Source: Endotrypanum monterogeii (Eukaryota; Euglenozoa; Kinetoplastea; Trypanosomatida; Trypanosomatidae). Taken from it: a stretch of 64,000 nucleotides of DNA. This document shows positions 30,297-41,000 of this stretch, piece by piece; within the stretch, counting starts at the first letter, position 1; every line of letters begins with the position of its first letter. Both the position numbers and the translations under genes were made by a program. The stretch is taken from positions 481,509 through 545,508 of the forward strand of contig CM007327.1 in assembly GCA_000333855.2 (NCBI GenBank). Direction: 5' to 3'. The notes under the pieces are model-generated. The model did not search any database, had not been told where the DNA came from, and was given only the letters and a program-made list of their open reading frames with translations.

Positions 30297-31567
30297 TGAT
30301 ACAGGGGCCTCTCTCTCCCTCCCTCTCTCTCGGTTTCTGTGTGTGGTGTATGTATGTATGATGGTTTGATGAACCCCCTAGACCTGGTATTCCTATCGAC
30401 AGCCATGTATGGGGGAGGGGGCAGAGGAGGCCTTTGTATATATAACGTGGCGGTCGTCATGCGGGTGTGTGGGGAGGAAAGGAATGCAGTGTAGCGGTCT
30501 GAGGAGTTCGGGTAGTCAATGCTGTAGGTTGACTGCCGTACGTGTTTCGGCGCATTAGTCTCTGCTGGCTGCGGAGCCTCTTTCTTGCTCCTGTTTTCCC
30601 TTCTCATTGGTCAAACCAACACAGAAAGAAATTTCCAAGTCTTTGCCCCCCCCCCTTTCCATGTAGTGAAGGCCCCGTCGAGAGGGATATAGAAAAAACG
30701 ATGACCGCACCGCACCGCGGGCCGCGGAGAGACAGCTAAGCTGTTGTGTTAATCATGAGGGCCGCTTTTTTTTTTCTCCTGCTTTCGGTGTGTGTGCACC
30801 GTTGCATGATTTCTTTTCACCTAATGCGCGCATAAAAACACACATACACACCCAGCCCAAATTATATATCCGCTCGACAACAACCTAACCTTTCCCATTC
30901 CGACCCACTGCGTGAATAGAAGCGAATGATCAACTAAGGGGGATGAAGGATAGAAATAGGGAGAGGCCGCAATCAAACTTTTTTTTTCCCCTCTTTCACA
31001 TTTAAGGAGGGAATTGAAGACGTTGATGTCTCTGACACGCACACGCACACATTCCATTCAGTGATGGTAACGTCAGAGGGGCCGTCTTCGGGTATTCCCC
31101 TCTTTTTTTCGACTTCTGCGCCGAGAGATGTTCCGGTTGGCGTGTGCACTCATGAATGTTTTATGATCAAGCGTTTATGTCCGCCTCTTTCACAGTGGCC
31201 ACCCATTTTTTTTTTCATTCTATCCAGGGATGCTGCTTGACCACACGCATTCGTGCGAAGGTGCTCCGAGCTTTCTTTATTCCTGCTGTCCCATCGTATT
31301 TGGACACGCCACCTTCACACACTCTCCCCTCTTTTTTTTTTCCCCTTCTCCTGTATCTTGATGTTGGCTGGTGGATGTGTGTGTGTGTGTTTGTTGGGGG
31401 GCGATGGTTTCTGTGTTGTGTCTCGTCCATCTGCGCACAGGTGTGAATCAAACAAAAGAATATTCGCGGCGACGTACTGAGCTACCCCAAGACTAAGATC
31501 CCCCACTTTTTCCTTCCTCCTTCGCACTGTATAGAAATACGCACAACCACAGCCACAACCACAAATC
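30297..31567 (+). other. Intergenic spacer
   Basis: No credible gene in 1.3 kb. It contains CT-rich stretches right after the helicase stop, T homopolymers at about 30767-30777 and 30979-30988, a GT run near 31377, and the splice-acceptor region of the Pin1 gene. Confidence 0.7.
31533..31534 (+). promoter_or_regulatory. Candidate spliced-leader acceptor AG
   Basis: A strong pyrimidine tract at 31501-31524 is followed by GTATAG, 33 nt before the Pin1 ATG. Confidence 0.6.
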
Positions 31568-31915
31568 ATGTCCGCTCCATCTTGGCAGGCGGCGCACCTC
31601 CTCATCAAGCACAACGGCAGCCGAAACCCCGTGTCCCGCCGCACGGGCCAAGTGGTCACTATATCCCAGGATGCGGCTGTCGAGGAGCTGCAGCGATATC
31701 GCCAATCCATCGAGCAGGGAGCCATTAGTTTTGAGGACGCCGCGCAGCAGCGCAGTGATTGCAGCAGCTACGCGCGCGGAGGTAATTTGGGCGTTTTTGG
31801 GCCCGGTGAGATGATGAAGCCGTTCGAAGACGCCACGAAGTGTCTGGAAGTGGGTCAGATGAGCGATACTGTTTTTACCGACAGCGGCGTGCACATTATT
31901 AAGCGCATCGCTTGA
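31568..31915 (+). CDS. PIN1: Pin1-type parvulin peptidyl-prolyl cis-trans isomerase (no WW domain)
   Basis: This 115-residue protein is a single parvulin domain of the Pin1 subclass, which isomerises phospho-Ser/Thr-Pro bonds. Visible features are AAHLLIKH with catalytic-site His (H10), the basic loop SRNPVSRR that contacts phosphate in Pin1, DCSSYARGGNLGVF with the active-site Cys (C65), and the closing FTDSGVHIIKR. The N-terminal WW domain of human Pin1 is absent, as in plant Pin1 and the trypanosome Pin1 proteins that have been described. It probably acts in cytosol and nucleus on phosphoproteins in cell-cycle control. Start and length are normal. Confidence 0.95.
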   Translation: MSAPSWQAAHLLIKHNGSRNPVSRRTGQVVTISQDAAVEELQRYRQSIEQGAISFEDAAQQRSDCSSYARGGNLGVFGPGEMMKPFEDATKCLEVGQMSDTVFTDSGVHIIKRIA

Positions 31916-32079
31916 AGCAACAATATTTTCGGTGAGCCAAATGGATAGAATGTGCGACTTAATTTTGTTCAACGGGCTTTTTTTTTTTACGCTACCTTTT
32001 TTTTTTTTTGAACGCCTACCTTGCGCAAACACCGACACGCTTTGAACTTCTGCACGCTTCCATCTCCGAAAAAAAAAAT

Positions 32080-32110
32080 ATAAATATATATATATATATA
32101 TTTATATATT
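32080..32110. repeat. (TA)n tract
   Basis: An interrupted TA run about 165 nt downstream of the Pin1 stop. Confidence 0.85.
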
Positions 32111-32199
32111 ATCGGCATCTTGTAATTATTTTTCGTTGACATGAATCAATGTTTGGCCCCCCCCCCTCCTCTCCACCCAAAGGGACCCGCTACGACAGG

Positions 32200-33361
32200 G
32201 ACTAGATATTGCTACTCTCTTCTCGAGGCAGAATGCTGGCAACTAGCAGGAGATACCCTTTAGTAAGAGCGGAGGTGCTCCACTCAGGCAAACAGGAACA
32301 GGTCAATTGCATCGTAGGCGGCGGATTTTTCAACGGTATCGTTGTTGTGACTACCTGACTCACAGCTTGTGGATTCCCCACGCTTTGACATGGGGGCGGC
32401 GCGTGTTGGACTCTGTGGTCTTGACCACCTCCGCGTAAACACTCTGGCGGGACCTCTCCGCGCAGCAACAGGTACTAGTCGAGAACCTGTAGGCATAGAG
32501 CAGTGTACATCTCAGTCAGTCTGTTTTCTTCTCCAGCGAAATATGACGCAGCTTCCAGAGCGACACTCGCGTATTCCCCTATAACCTAACAGGCTGTGCA
32601 TGCTCGTATCGCCAGAGATCCATTCCTCTACTCAAACCTACTGCGCATCTTGTGATACGAGATGGAATATCCGCCGACTTTGCATGTCAGCGGCTGTGTA
32701 TTCCGCACGGAAAATTAGTTCCTCATTGCACCGCTCAGAGTGTTGCAGGTGGCACGCACGCATTTCGTATTCGATATTTGGAACAACCAGGTCACCGTTT
32801 TTTTTTTTTAACACGCACGTCGTACGGAGACATAGAGAGGAGTCTCGCGCATTGCACCTCACGGTAGAGGGACCGTATGTATCGTCTGTGCCACTGAGCG
32901 CATCGCTGAGAAGACGCCGGATAGTGCAACGGTTACCTTCTCGCGCACTCCACCTTGACCTCCATATGTCGCAACGACATCGTTGACCTAGTGCGAGTGC
33001 TGGTCATCTAGCAGCACGCAGGGCCCTACACTTGGGAGCCATGAGGACGCTCGTCAGCATTGTGGGAGGGTGACGGCCGACGCGGGGAGAGCAGTTCTCA
33101 TTGACGGAGTGTCAGCTATCCACCACTGCCTCCACTCGCGTGGTCTTCCCACTTTCAACCAATTCGATTCCCGCAGTGCCCGTCACCGAGGGCGATTAGG
33201 AGCAGATGGGGGGAGGCGACAGCAGCCGTAGCAACATGCCGTGTCATTCCACAACATGCAAACAGCTCTGTCGCCTAGTCTGTGCACGTGTCTACATGGT
33301 GTTCAAGAGTGTTGCTGAGACTCACATGCAACTGGCAAGTTTAAAGCACAAAAAAAAAAAG
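32200..33361. other. Candidate decayed retroposon or insertion, unproven
   Basis: About 1.15 kb of sequence unlike neighbouring spacers in base composition, with stops in all frames and an A-run at the end. Leishmania genomes carry short degenerate SIDER and DIRE retroposons that end in poly(A) and sit in spacers. I could not identify a family signature by eye, so this is only a candidate. Confidence 0.3.
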
Positions 33362-33601
33362 GATTCGCACCCATAATGCTGTAGGCGAGGGTCGAAGGGG
33401 GGACGTGAGGAGCTTCACTGCGGGGGACCCTTCCACCTCGTTATCCTTGGAAAAACGCCGCCGCAACTTGGTTTAATTTTCCCTCCCTCCCCCAATGAGA
33501 TTGCCGGATGTTGCTGGCTGATTCTTTTAGCGCCATGCCAGCTTTGTTTACCTGGGCGGACACGGCACCCATATGGTCGTACGAGCTCCTCTATGTTGGT
33601 C

Positions 33602-33629
<28 letters not shown>
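33602..33629. repeat. (AT)14 microsatellite
   Basis: A perfect run about 200 nt before the KREPA5-like start codon. Confidence 0.9.
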
Positions 33630-33632
<3 letters not shown>

Positions 33633-33771
33633 TGTTACCGTGTGTGCACTCGATCACCGACCTTACTACACGTGTGCGCTTAACAGTTCCACCTCGTCAT
33701 TTCTCTTCCCCTATCCCTTGCCCGTATGTCCCCCCCCCCCCCGAGCTGGTCCCGATGAAGTTTCCAACCAG

Positions 33772-33774
<3 letters not shown>

Positions 33775-33804
<30 letters not shown>
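33775..33804. repeat. (AT)15 microsatellite just upstream of a start codon
   Basis: A perfect run ending 26 nt before the ATG at 33831. No pyrimidine tract and AG lie between the run and the ATG, so it probably falls within the 5' UTR of the KREPA5-like mRNA. Confidence 0.88.
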
Positions 33805-33807
<3 letters not shown>

Positions 33808-33830
33808 GCACGACCTGCACGGCGGCGACC

Positions 33831-34403
33831 ATGCGGTGTGCGACGTGCGTTAGCCGTTCCCCGGTAACCCGTGTTGCTCATGGCCCGAACCGCGCATGGG
33901 GTGGAACGTGCATCGTTCGTGCCGTTGGTGCTGTTCATCACATTCAGGTCGGGAAGCTGAATCTCCCGGCGGGTCCTTCGGCCTGTTTGCAGTGCACCAT
34001 CAGCACATCTAGCTTGTTCTCGGCCGATGGTACTGACCGTGACTTTGATACATCTTCTTCACTCTCCAGACCGACGAGGTCGCCTCTCATACTTCCTGCG
34101 ACGGCTTCAGGGATTCCAAATGAAGGCACTGTTTACATGGTGCACATCGTGGGCCCCGATGAGTTTGTCACCGTTGCAGCTGAGGTGCTTGGTGACGATG
34201 TCCTTGTCGAGGTCGCTGGCAGGCTTCACATGGAGCCGTACGCCTTCTGGAAATCTGGCAAGTATGAATGCCCCACTGTGCGTCTCACATACAAATGCCT
34301 GCAGAGCACTGAACATACGCTGCGTGTGGTGCACGCGCCAGACAACACCGGGGCGAGGCAGCGTCGTCTCTATCGTGCCATCTTCAGGGATCAATTGCTG
34401 TGA
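33831..34403 (+). CDS. KREPA5: Mitochondrial OB-fold protein, probable RNA editing complex protein A5
   Basis: This 190-residue protein starts with a basic, serine-containing leader (MRCATCVSRSPVTRVAHG) that fits a mitochondrial targeting peptide. Two segments, at about residues 40-60 and 100-160, read as an OB fold of the single-strand-binding type, notably VTVAAEVLGDDVLVEVAGRL followed by a terminal strand near PTVRLTY. A loop rich in Ser/Pro/Thr separates the first strands. The KREPA proteins (A1-A6) form the OB-fold core of the 20S U-insertion/deletion editosome in the kinetoplast. Size and position near a Pin1 gene and KREPA3 suggest KREPA5 (MP19), but other small KREPA members or a mitochondrial SSB-like protein are possible. 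The ATG is unusual in following a (TA)n tract closely. Confidence 0.7.
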   Translation: MRCATCVSRSPVTRVAHGPNRAWGGTCIVRAVGAVHHIQVGKLNLPAGPSACLQCTISTSSLFSADGTDRDFDTSSSLSRPTRSPLILPATASGIPNEGTVYMVHIVGPDEFVTVAAEVLGDDVLVEVAGRLHMEPYAFWKSGKYECPTVRLTYKCLQSTEHTLRVVHAPDNTGARQRRLYRAIFRDQLL

Positions 34404-35233
34404 GATTGTACACACCGATCACGGGGTGTGACGCGCGGTTGGAGAGGGTGGTGACAGGAGGAAAAAAGGGAGATGTCAGACGTCTCCGTGAGTCACACAG
34501 GCAACGTGTATCACCTCTTTGCATGTGTCTCTCGACTGATGAGATATATGGTTTCGGAGCGAGCGTATTTCAAACGTCTTGGCTGGTGGGAAACACACTG
34601 ACGGCCTGCTGATGTAGGCGGCGTTGTGCACCACGGATCATCATCACGCAATTGAGAGTGTGGGCATAATCATTTGTGGTATGTGACAGGGTTTTGTTCC
34701 AACATATTTGGCCCTCTCGAGGGTGAAGGTCCCTGCCGCCTCTGGAAAGAGTTTGCGAGACGCGCTCTCGAGTGTTGGTGCGCGATTATCGCCGTGTTAT
34801 TTCTCTGGATTGGATTCGTGGAGGAGAAGTGTAGCGAGTCACGGGATATTCAAAGCGACGGCTATGCTAATCGAAGGGCTGTCGGCTGCCCTTGTACAAC
34901 GGAGGCAGATATCCTGTACGTGTGTATCGACGGCAACATCCGCGTCTACCACTACAGAAAAGAAAATCCATGTAGGCAACGCGTCCTTCAGGCTCTGACC
35001 TGCGCTCTTCGTCCTCCCTTTTCTCTACACGAGCATTTGTCCAATCTCCTGGCGCATCATTTTCGCTTGTGCACTTGCACTCCAATGAATGCCCTGTGTC
35101 CACACCCCTCCCCCCCCCTCCCCACGCTCCCTCCCTCCCTCTCCTTCCTTCCCTTCCCTTCCCTGACTGACTTGTTCTTTCCATCTTACCCACTCTAAGT
35201 GTGTGACCCCTGTTTGCTTTTGTGGTGCACATC
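34404..35233 (+). other. Intergenic spacer
   Basis: No credible gene. It is mixed sequence up to 35000 and a strong CT-rich tract at about 35100-35170 preceding the next gene. An open frame across 34674-35198 has no ATG start and runs through the pyrimidine tract. Confidence 0.65.
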
Positions 35234-36577
35234 ATGCCTCCGGTACCGAGACCCCCCGTCTCCAACACCACGACGTCTGGTCTGGTGCCAGGGGATATCG
35301 GCTTTGGAATATACGATCTAAAGCCATTGGCGACGTCAGCGATGCACAAAGGCAAGCGGAGTAGGCCGCTAGTCAGCCCCCAGAGGCTGCAGAGCAGCGC
35401 TGGTGCGGTCGTGAGTGAGCCAGAAAAAAATCTCAAGCGACTAGGCGACCCACTCTTTACGGGTACCCGATCATCTTCTGCTTGCCGCTCTTCTCTCTAT
35501 CCGCGTCGTCGTGTGGAGCCGTCTTGCAGCACCTCCGCGGTTTTATCAGCGGCGTCACTGCCCCTGCGCGGGGGGGGTGCCGCGCCACTGTCAGCAACCA
35601 GATGTGGAGATGGAAGTGTTTCTGCAGATTCTGGTAGCTTGTCATCCGTCACACATCAATGCTGTCAGGGCCCCGTGTCACTTCCCGAAACAACTAGTAC
35701 GCCCTCAACTTCCACTGTGGAGGATCGAGTGCGATACCTGCTTCAGCCCATAGGGACCGCATCTCTCCTGGCTGCACCGCTGCAACATATTCTTGCGGAT
35801 GTATTGCGTACTCTTCAGCAAGAGCGTCTACAGTTGAAGGGTCAACGCCCGTGTCGACGGTACCCTCGCTCTCTCGGCAACGGTATTGATGCAGAGGTCA
35901 CCGAGTGCTTGGTCGATGCGGCTCAGGCCCCGTCGCCGATGGCAGCTGCCGAAATTCTGGCTTCCTTCATCGATTCACACCCGATAGATGAGACCACACT
36001 GCACTCCTCGACAGCGGTGCTGGTTGGTGCAGCACTCGCTGAGCTTGTTACTGTTAGCCATGTCTCGTCGTATGGCGTCACGGAGTCACAGTTGCTTTGC
36101 CTTCTTGATGCAGCAATTGGTGTAGGACATCCCGGCGCGATGCTCTCCGTGGCTGTACGCCTCCGCGAGGGTGTAGGGGGTCTTCAGCGAGAACCGGCGG
36201 TGAGTCAGACGTGGCTGCGCTGCGCGGCCTCACTAGGCTATCTTCCTGCTATACACGAGCTCGCTGAGACCTATGAAAACGGTGCATTCGCGCCTTCCAA
36301 GCTACCAGATGAGTCTGCCGAAGACGCGTCTGACTGGGGAGAGGCCTTGCAGTGGTATCGACAGGCAGCAGAGGCCGGGTATCCTCCTTCACAACTGAAC
36401 TTGGGTAAGCTTCTGCTTCGGGCAAGTGAGCATGCCCAACGCGAGGGCTCTGCAACTGCGCCTCAGATAGAGCATCTGACCACAGAGGCTAGGCGATGGC
36501 TGCAGGCTTGCGCTGCAGCTGGTGTAGAAGAAGCAGTGCGTCTCCTGAAGCGTCTGGAGGGGCCCTGTAAGCACTGA
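35234..36577 (+). CDS. Sel1-like (TPR-type) repeat protein
   Basis: This 447-residue protein has a Ser/Pro/Arg-rich first 170 residues and an alpha-helical C-terminal half. Sel1-like repeats are visible as GHPGAMLSVAVRLREG, the following LRCAASLGYLPAIHELAETYENG, then ALQWYRQAAEAGYPPSQLNLGKLL and a last helix pair ending ACAAAGVEEAVRLLKRL. Sel1 repeats form a superhelix that mediates protein-protein contacts, so an adaptor role is likely but the partner is unknown. No signal peptide or membrane segment is seen. The ATG at 35234 is the first in frame; the frame before it (from 35222) uses GTG. Confidence 0.9.
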   Translation: MPPVPRPPVSNTTTSGLVPGDIGFGIYDLKPLATSAMHKGKRSRPLVSPQRLQSSAGAVVSEPEKNLKRLGDPLFTGTRSSSACRSSLYPRRRVEPSCSTSAVLSAASLPLRGGGAAPLSATRCGDGSVSADSGSLSSVTHQCCQGPVSLPETTSTPSTSTVEDRVRYLLQPIGTASLLAAPLQHILADVLRTLQQERLQLKGQRPCRRYPRSLGNGIDAEVTECLVDAAQAPSPMAAAEILASFIDSHPIDETTLHSSTAVLVGAALAELVTVSHVSSYGVTESQLLCLLDAAIGVGHPGAMLSVAVRLREGVGGLQREPAVSQTWLRCAASLGYLPAIHELAETYENGAFAPSKLPDESAEDASDWGEALQWYRQAAEAGYPPSQLNLGKLLLRASEHAQREGSATAPQIEHLTTEARRWLQACAAAGVEEAVRLLKRLEGPCKH

Positions 36578-36938
36578 GCAGCTGTGACGTGTACGCAATA
36601 GGTTTGCTCAAGGTCCTAGCTTTTTTTTTTTTCCGAGTGTGTTTGCGTTGTCTTTAGAGAGAGTGCGATGCGCCGAAGAGGAGTGCGCACCTGTGGTCAT
36701 CGCGATGCTTTTTTTTCCCATTACACCATTGTTCTCAGCTTCTCTACCCTGGCGCCCTGCGCCACCACTAGCTTCGAATTTCATTTGCAGGTAGTTGGTG
36801 TTACCCTGAGCAGGCGATCGACTGGGGTTGGGCAAATATTTCCGTATACGGTGGAGAAGGGCATCACTAGGGGCGACGAAGAAAGAAAGATGTGATGTAT
36901 ACTAGAAGCGTCTACGGCACGTGTGCACTACTCGAGGC

Positions 36939-36965
<27 letters not shown>
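36939..36965. repeat. (TA)n microsatellite
   Basis: A perfect dinucleotide run in the spacer after the Sel1 gene. Confidence 0.9.
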
Positions 36966-36969
<4 letters not shown>

Positions 36970-37824
36970 CTGTGTGTGTATCTGTGTGCTCGTGAGACGA
37001 TTGCTACATCTCGACTCTTCGTCCGCTATCCGTGCGGAGTCGTGATAGACTCATTTGCTTATTTTTTTAAGGAAACACCCGCGAGTGTTTTCCTTCGCCT
37101 ATTTCTCCGAATGGGAAGAAGCTGAATATATATATATATATATACCCTCTTTGCACGCCACAACCAGAAAAAAAAAAATATATATATATCGCTTACGTGA
37201 CGGCTGGCGCACGTCATTCTTTCTCCTTCCTTTTTTTTCCCCTCGGACTGGGAGATTAGGCGATAGTGAAGAGGATCTGGGGGTTATCACCAGGGTCACC
37301 TCTCCTCCCACGCAATTGATTCTCTCAAGACTTGCCACACGTGGAGGAAAACACTGTCTTCATCAATACCGCTGCTTTCTCTACTGTACCCTCTCCTTCC
37401 CTTCCCGCTCTTCTCGTGACACGCCTCCTTCTTCATTTCTACGACAATCTCGATGCCTGAAGTTTTTCTATCTCCATCTGCGTGTGTGCGGGAGTGGGCA
37501 TAATATTTATTCATGTCACGCCCGCCCGCGCCCCCTTTCACCTCTTCTCATCTTCAACCACCTTCCTTTCTCTCTCCCCAATCCTCACCACACCTGCGGT
37601 TTGCACTCACGTGGGGAGACCGTGGCATCACGGGAGACAGAGTCTGAACGGATACCACTTTCTGGTTTTCGTTGTTGTCTTCTTTTTTTCACCGAAACAC
37701 TTTTCTGTTTCCCCCGTCCCGGCCTATCGCGCCTGCACGCCTCCACGCCTCCACCACTGTTTTTGTTCTGTTCGCCACATCCGTTACGGTTTTCCTTCAC
37801 CTGGGAGTGTATCCTTGTCCGCCT

Positions 37825-37830
<6 letters not shown>

Positions 37831-37859
<29 letters not shown>
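37831..37859. repeat. (GT)n microsatellite
   Basis: A perfect dinucleotide run about 230 nt before the P5A-ATPase ATG. Confidence 0.9.
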
Positions 37860-37860
<1 letters not shown>

Positions 37861-38091
37861 TTCCCTAGACGCACACGTGCGTGTTTGTCAAGTACATCTG
37901 TCGGTGCATGCCTGCGCGCTGTTGATCACCTTCGTTTCTTCCTGGCCCCCCGCCCCTGTTTGCTATCACTACACACTCACCTGCCGACGCACAGGCGCGT
38001 GGATTCGTGACAGCACTGCCTTTTCCCCTGTTTTATCCCTTGTATCGCTGTTTTTCGTCCACCACATCGCACGCATTCCGTGAGCGTAGCC

Positions 38092-41000
38092 ATGTCCACC
38101 GAGAACATTGTCGATAACACAATGATCCGGCAGATCCGGTTTCTCCAGCGCCGCGAGTGGTACACCTGGGTGACTGTCTGGCCTTTTGTTGTTCTTTACG
38201 TCGTCTCCGTCACACTGTATATGTACCCAGAACTTGTCTGGGACCGTGTGACGTACCTGGTGCATCAGACTTACATTGACTTCTTCCACGCCATCTGCAC
38301 CCCCGTCGTCGTATTTCTCCATTCCTTCCTTTCCCTTTTCACGATCTGGTCCGTGAAGCTCCGCGCCAGCATTCTCTACCGCAGTGTAGCGATGGAGCAA
38401 CTGGCGGACGCGACAGATTTGTTGGTCGAGACGCACCTGCACAAGGGAGAGTCGGAGATTGTGCCGCTGCAACAGGAGAGCGACACGGGTCACCCGCCTT
38501 GCTTTGTGTTCCAACAGCGCAAATGGAAATTTGACGAGCGGGAAGGTCTTTTTCTGAAGCCGCGGTTTCCCACCAAGCACAGTTTTTCATACTACGTCCA
38601 CTGGCAAGGCCTCAAGAAGGAGGCGGACCGCGTTCGGCAAGAGGATGTCTACGGCCTGAACAAGATGGAGGTGGTGATCCCTGAGTTTCAAGACCTCTTT
38701 GTGGATCATGCCTTCTCCCCGTTCTTCGTCTTCCAGATGTTCTGTGTGCTCCTCTGGTGCCTCGACGAGTACTGGTACTACTCCCTCTTCACCGGCGTCA
38801 TGATGGTCGGCATGGAGTGCACAACGGTTTATCAGCGCATCCGCAACATGCGCACGCTCCGTGACATGGCAGAGGTTCCGGTACGCGATATCGATGTCAT
38901 CCGTGGTGGCAAGCGCTCAACGATTAAGACTGATGCTTTGCTGCCCCTGGATATCATGGTGGTGCCGAACAACGCCCCGTGTCCGGTCGATGCGGTGCTA
39001 GTGAAGGGCACCGCGGTGGTGAACGAGGCAAGCTTGACGGGTGAGTCTACGCCGCAGCTGAAGGAGGCGCCCGATGACGTGGAGATGGACCTTAGCATCA
39101 AGAAGCACGCGAGGCACATGATTTTCTCTGGCACGCAAATCTTGCTCAGCAACGGTGCACAAGAGTTATCCGAGGAGGGCGGCCGGTACCGCGATAAGAG
39201 TAATGCTTTGGCTGTCGTGCTGAAGACAGGCTTCGAGACGAAGCAAGGTAAGCTACTGCGCACCATCTTGCACAGTCAGGGCCGTATCAGCGAGAACAGT
39301 GGGGAGGCCTTTGGCTTCATTGGTGTTCTTGTTGTCTTTGCGCTTGCGGCGAGCGGGTACTTGCTCAAGCGCGGCCTCGCTGATCCCAACCGCAGTCGGT
39401 GGAAGTTGTTTCTTTCCTGCGTGCAGATTATCACCTCGGTGGTGCCGCCGGAACTGCCGATGGAGTTGTCGCTCGCCGTCAACACGACGCTGCTCGCGCT
39501 TTCAAAGCTGCAGATTTTCTGCACAGAGCCGTTCAGAATACCCTACGCGGGTAAGGTGGATACGTGTTGCTTCGACAAGACGGGCACCCTCACCACGGAC
39601 GAGATGCTGTTTGGGGGTGTGGACATGGTGGATGGCAGCGGCCTGCTGAACAAACTCAAGAGCATTCCCAAGTACTCGGAAATGGTGCTCGCCACGTGCC
39701 ACTCCCTCGTCCGCCTTGATGAGGAGACCCTGGCCGGTGATGAGATGGAGAAGGCTGCCACTGCTGCCCTCGGCTACAGCATCGATGGGGAGGACAACAT
39801 CATCTACGACCCTTCTCAGGGTAAAGGGCAGAAGAATGAGGACACAGCGAAACCGAAGAAAGCAGATGCAGACTCTCAGAGAAAGTACAAGGTATTGCTG
39901 CGCTTTCCCTTTCTCGCTACACTACGCCGAATGTGCTGTGTGGTCTCTGCGCCAGACGGCAAGTATGTCGTCGCCAAAGGCTCGCCGGAGTCGATTGCGG
40001 CCCTATGCGAGTCTGTCCCCGACGATTGCCTGAGGGTCGCCGAGGAGACGGCCGCTAAGGGTTACCGCGTGATCGCCCTTGCCTACCGGGCGTTGACCGT
40101 CGAGGAGCGGGCCTCGAAGGAGACCGTTCTTGCGCTCCGTCGCGACAGCGTCGAGAAGGGCCTTCAGTTTGCCGGTCTTGCAGTGTATGTTTGTCCGCTG
40201 AAGAAGGACGCCAAGGAAACGATCGAGAATTTAGAGGGCGGTAGCCACCGCTGCGTCATCATTACCGGCGACAGCGTGCAAACGGCCATCTCTGTCGGGA
40301 AGGAAGTGTCAATGCTGCGGTGCAAACGCCAGCTGGTGGCGAGACAGAAGTCGACAACGGATGAGGTGGAGTGGGTCGACTCGACATCGAACCTCGCAGA
40401 GCCGGGGACGGTGAAGGATATCATTGCCAAGACATTTCAGCGGAGCCGTAAAAGGAGCACGCCCCTCGACGATGAGTGGGACCTCTGCGTGAATGCCGAA
40501 GTCATCACTCCCGCTGTGATGCAGCACATTATCGAGGTCTATAACGAACAGGTCACCATCTGGGCTCGCTGTGCGCCGACACAAAAAGAGGAGATCGTAA
40601 CGGACTTGAAGAAGAAGAATCACATTGTCATGATGACTGGTGACGGAACGAATGACGTTGGGGCACTGAAGCAGGCGCACGCCGGCATTGCTGTGCTGAA
40701 CTCAGCCTCGGTTGCCCCCAAGGAGGGGAAAGCGGATCTGCAGGTCGGCCCGCAGCCACACAACGAGCCGGACGTACCGGCTGAGCTGAAGGTTCCACCG
40801 AACTTTAAATTCACCACTGTGCCGCCGCAGCCGCCGCTAGGGACGCCCTTTATGGAGATGATGAAGTGGAAAATGCTTGAGGCGAAGCGGGCGGCGGAGA
40901 TCAAGCAAATAACACGGTGGAACAAGCAGCTGGAGGAGGTGAAAAAGTCGAAGGAAGGTAAGAAGCCGCCGCCGCCACCGAATGGCGCTGGCGAGTCGGA

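Larger units (their letters stand above)
31916..33830 (+). other. Large spacer with atypical composition and two (TA)n tracts
   Basis: No intact gene is found in 1.9 kb. The first 250 bases are usual T-rich/(TA)n spacer. From about 32200 to 33350 the sequence is balanced, not pyrimidine-biased, has no long frame, and ends in an 11-base A-run at 33350-33360, which suggests a decayed insertion. From 33420 on it returns to spacer type, with (TA)n at 33602-33629, a C-run at 33730-33742 and (AT)n at 33775-33804. Confidence 0.6.
36578..38091 (+). other. Intergenic spacer
   Basis: No credible gene in 1.5 kb. It contains (TA)n at 36939-36965 and shorter TA runs at 37125-37143 and 37180-37189, (GT)n at 37831-37859, and long CT-rich sequence. 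A 342-codon open frame (37055-38083) across this CT-rich part is out of frame with the next gene and has no gene-like composition. AG candidates before the next gene are 38083-38084 and 38088-38089. Confidence 0.7.

Noticed and set aside
33158..33172. Sequence resembling a tRNA B box (TTCGATTCC)
   Set aside because: No matching A box or cloverleaf could be drawn around it.
34674..35198. 174-codon open frame before the Sel1 gene
   Set aside because: There is no ATG at its start, and the C-terminal third is the CT-rich splice region read as Pro/Ser/Leu.
37055..38083. 342-codon open frame before the P5A-ATPase
   Set aside because: It reads CT-rich and (GT)n spacer, is out of frame with the ATPase and has a low-complexity Ser/Phe/Cys-rich product typical of pyrimidine tracts.
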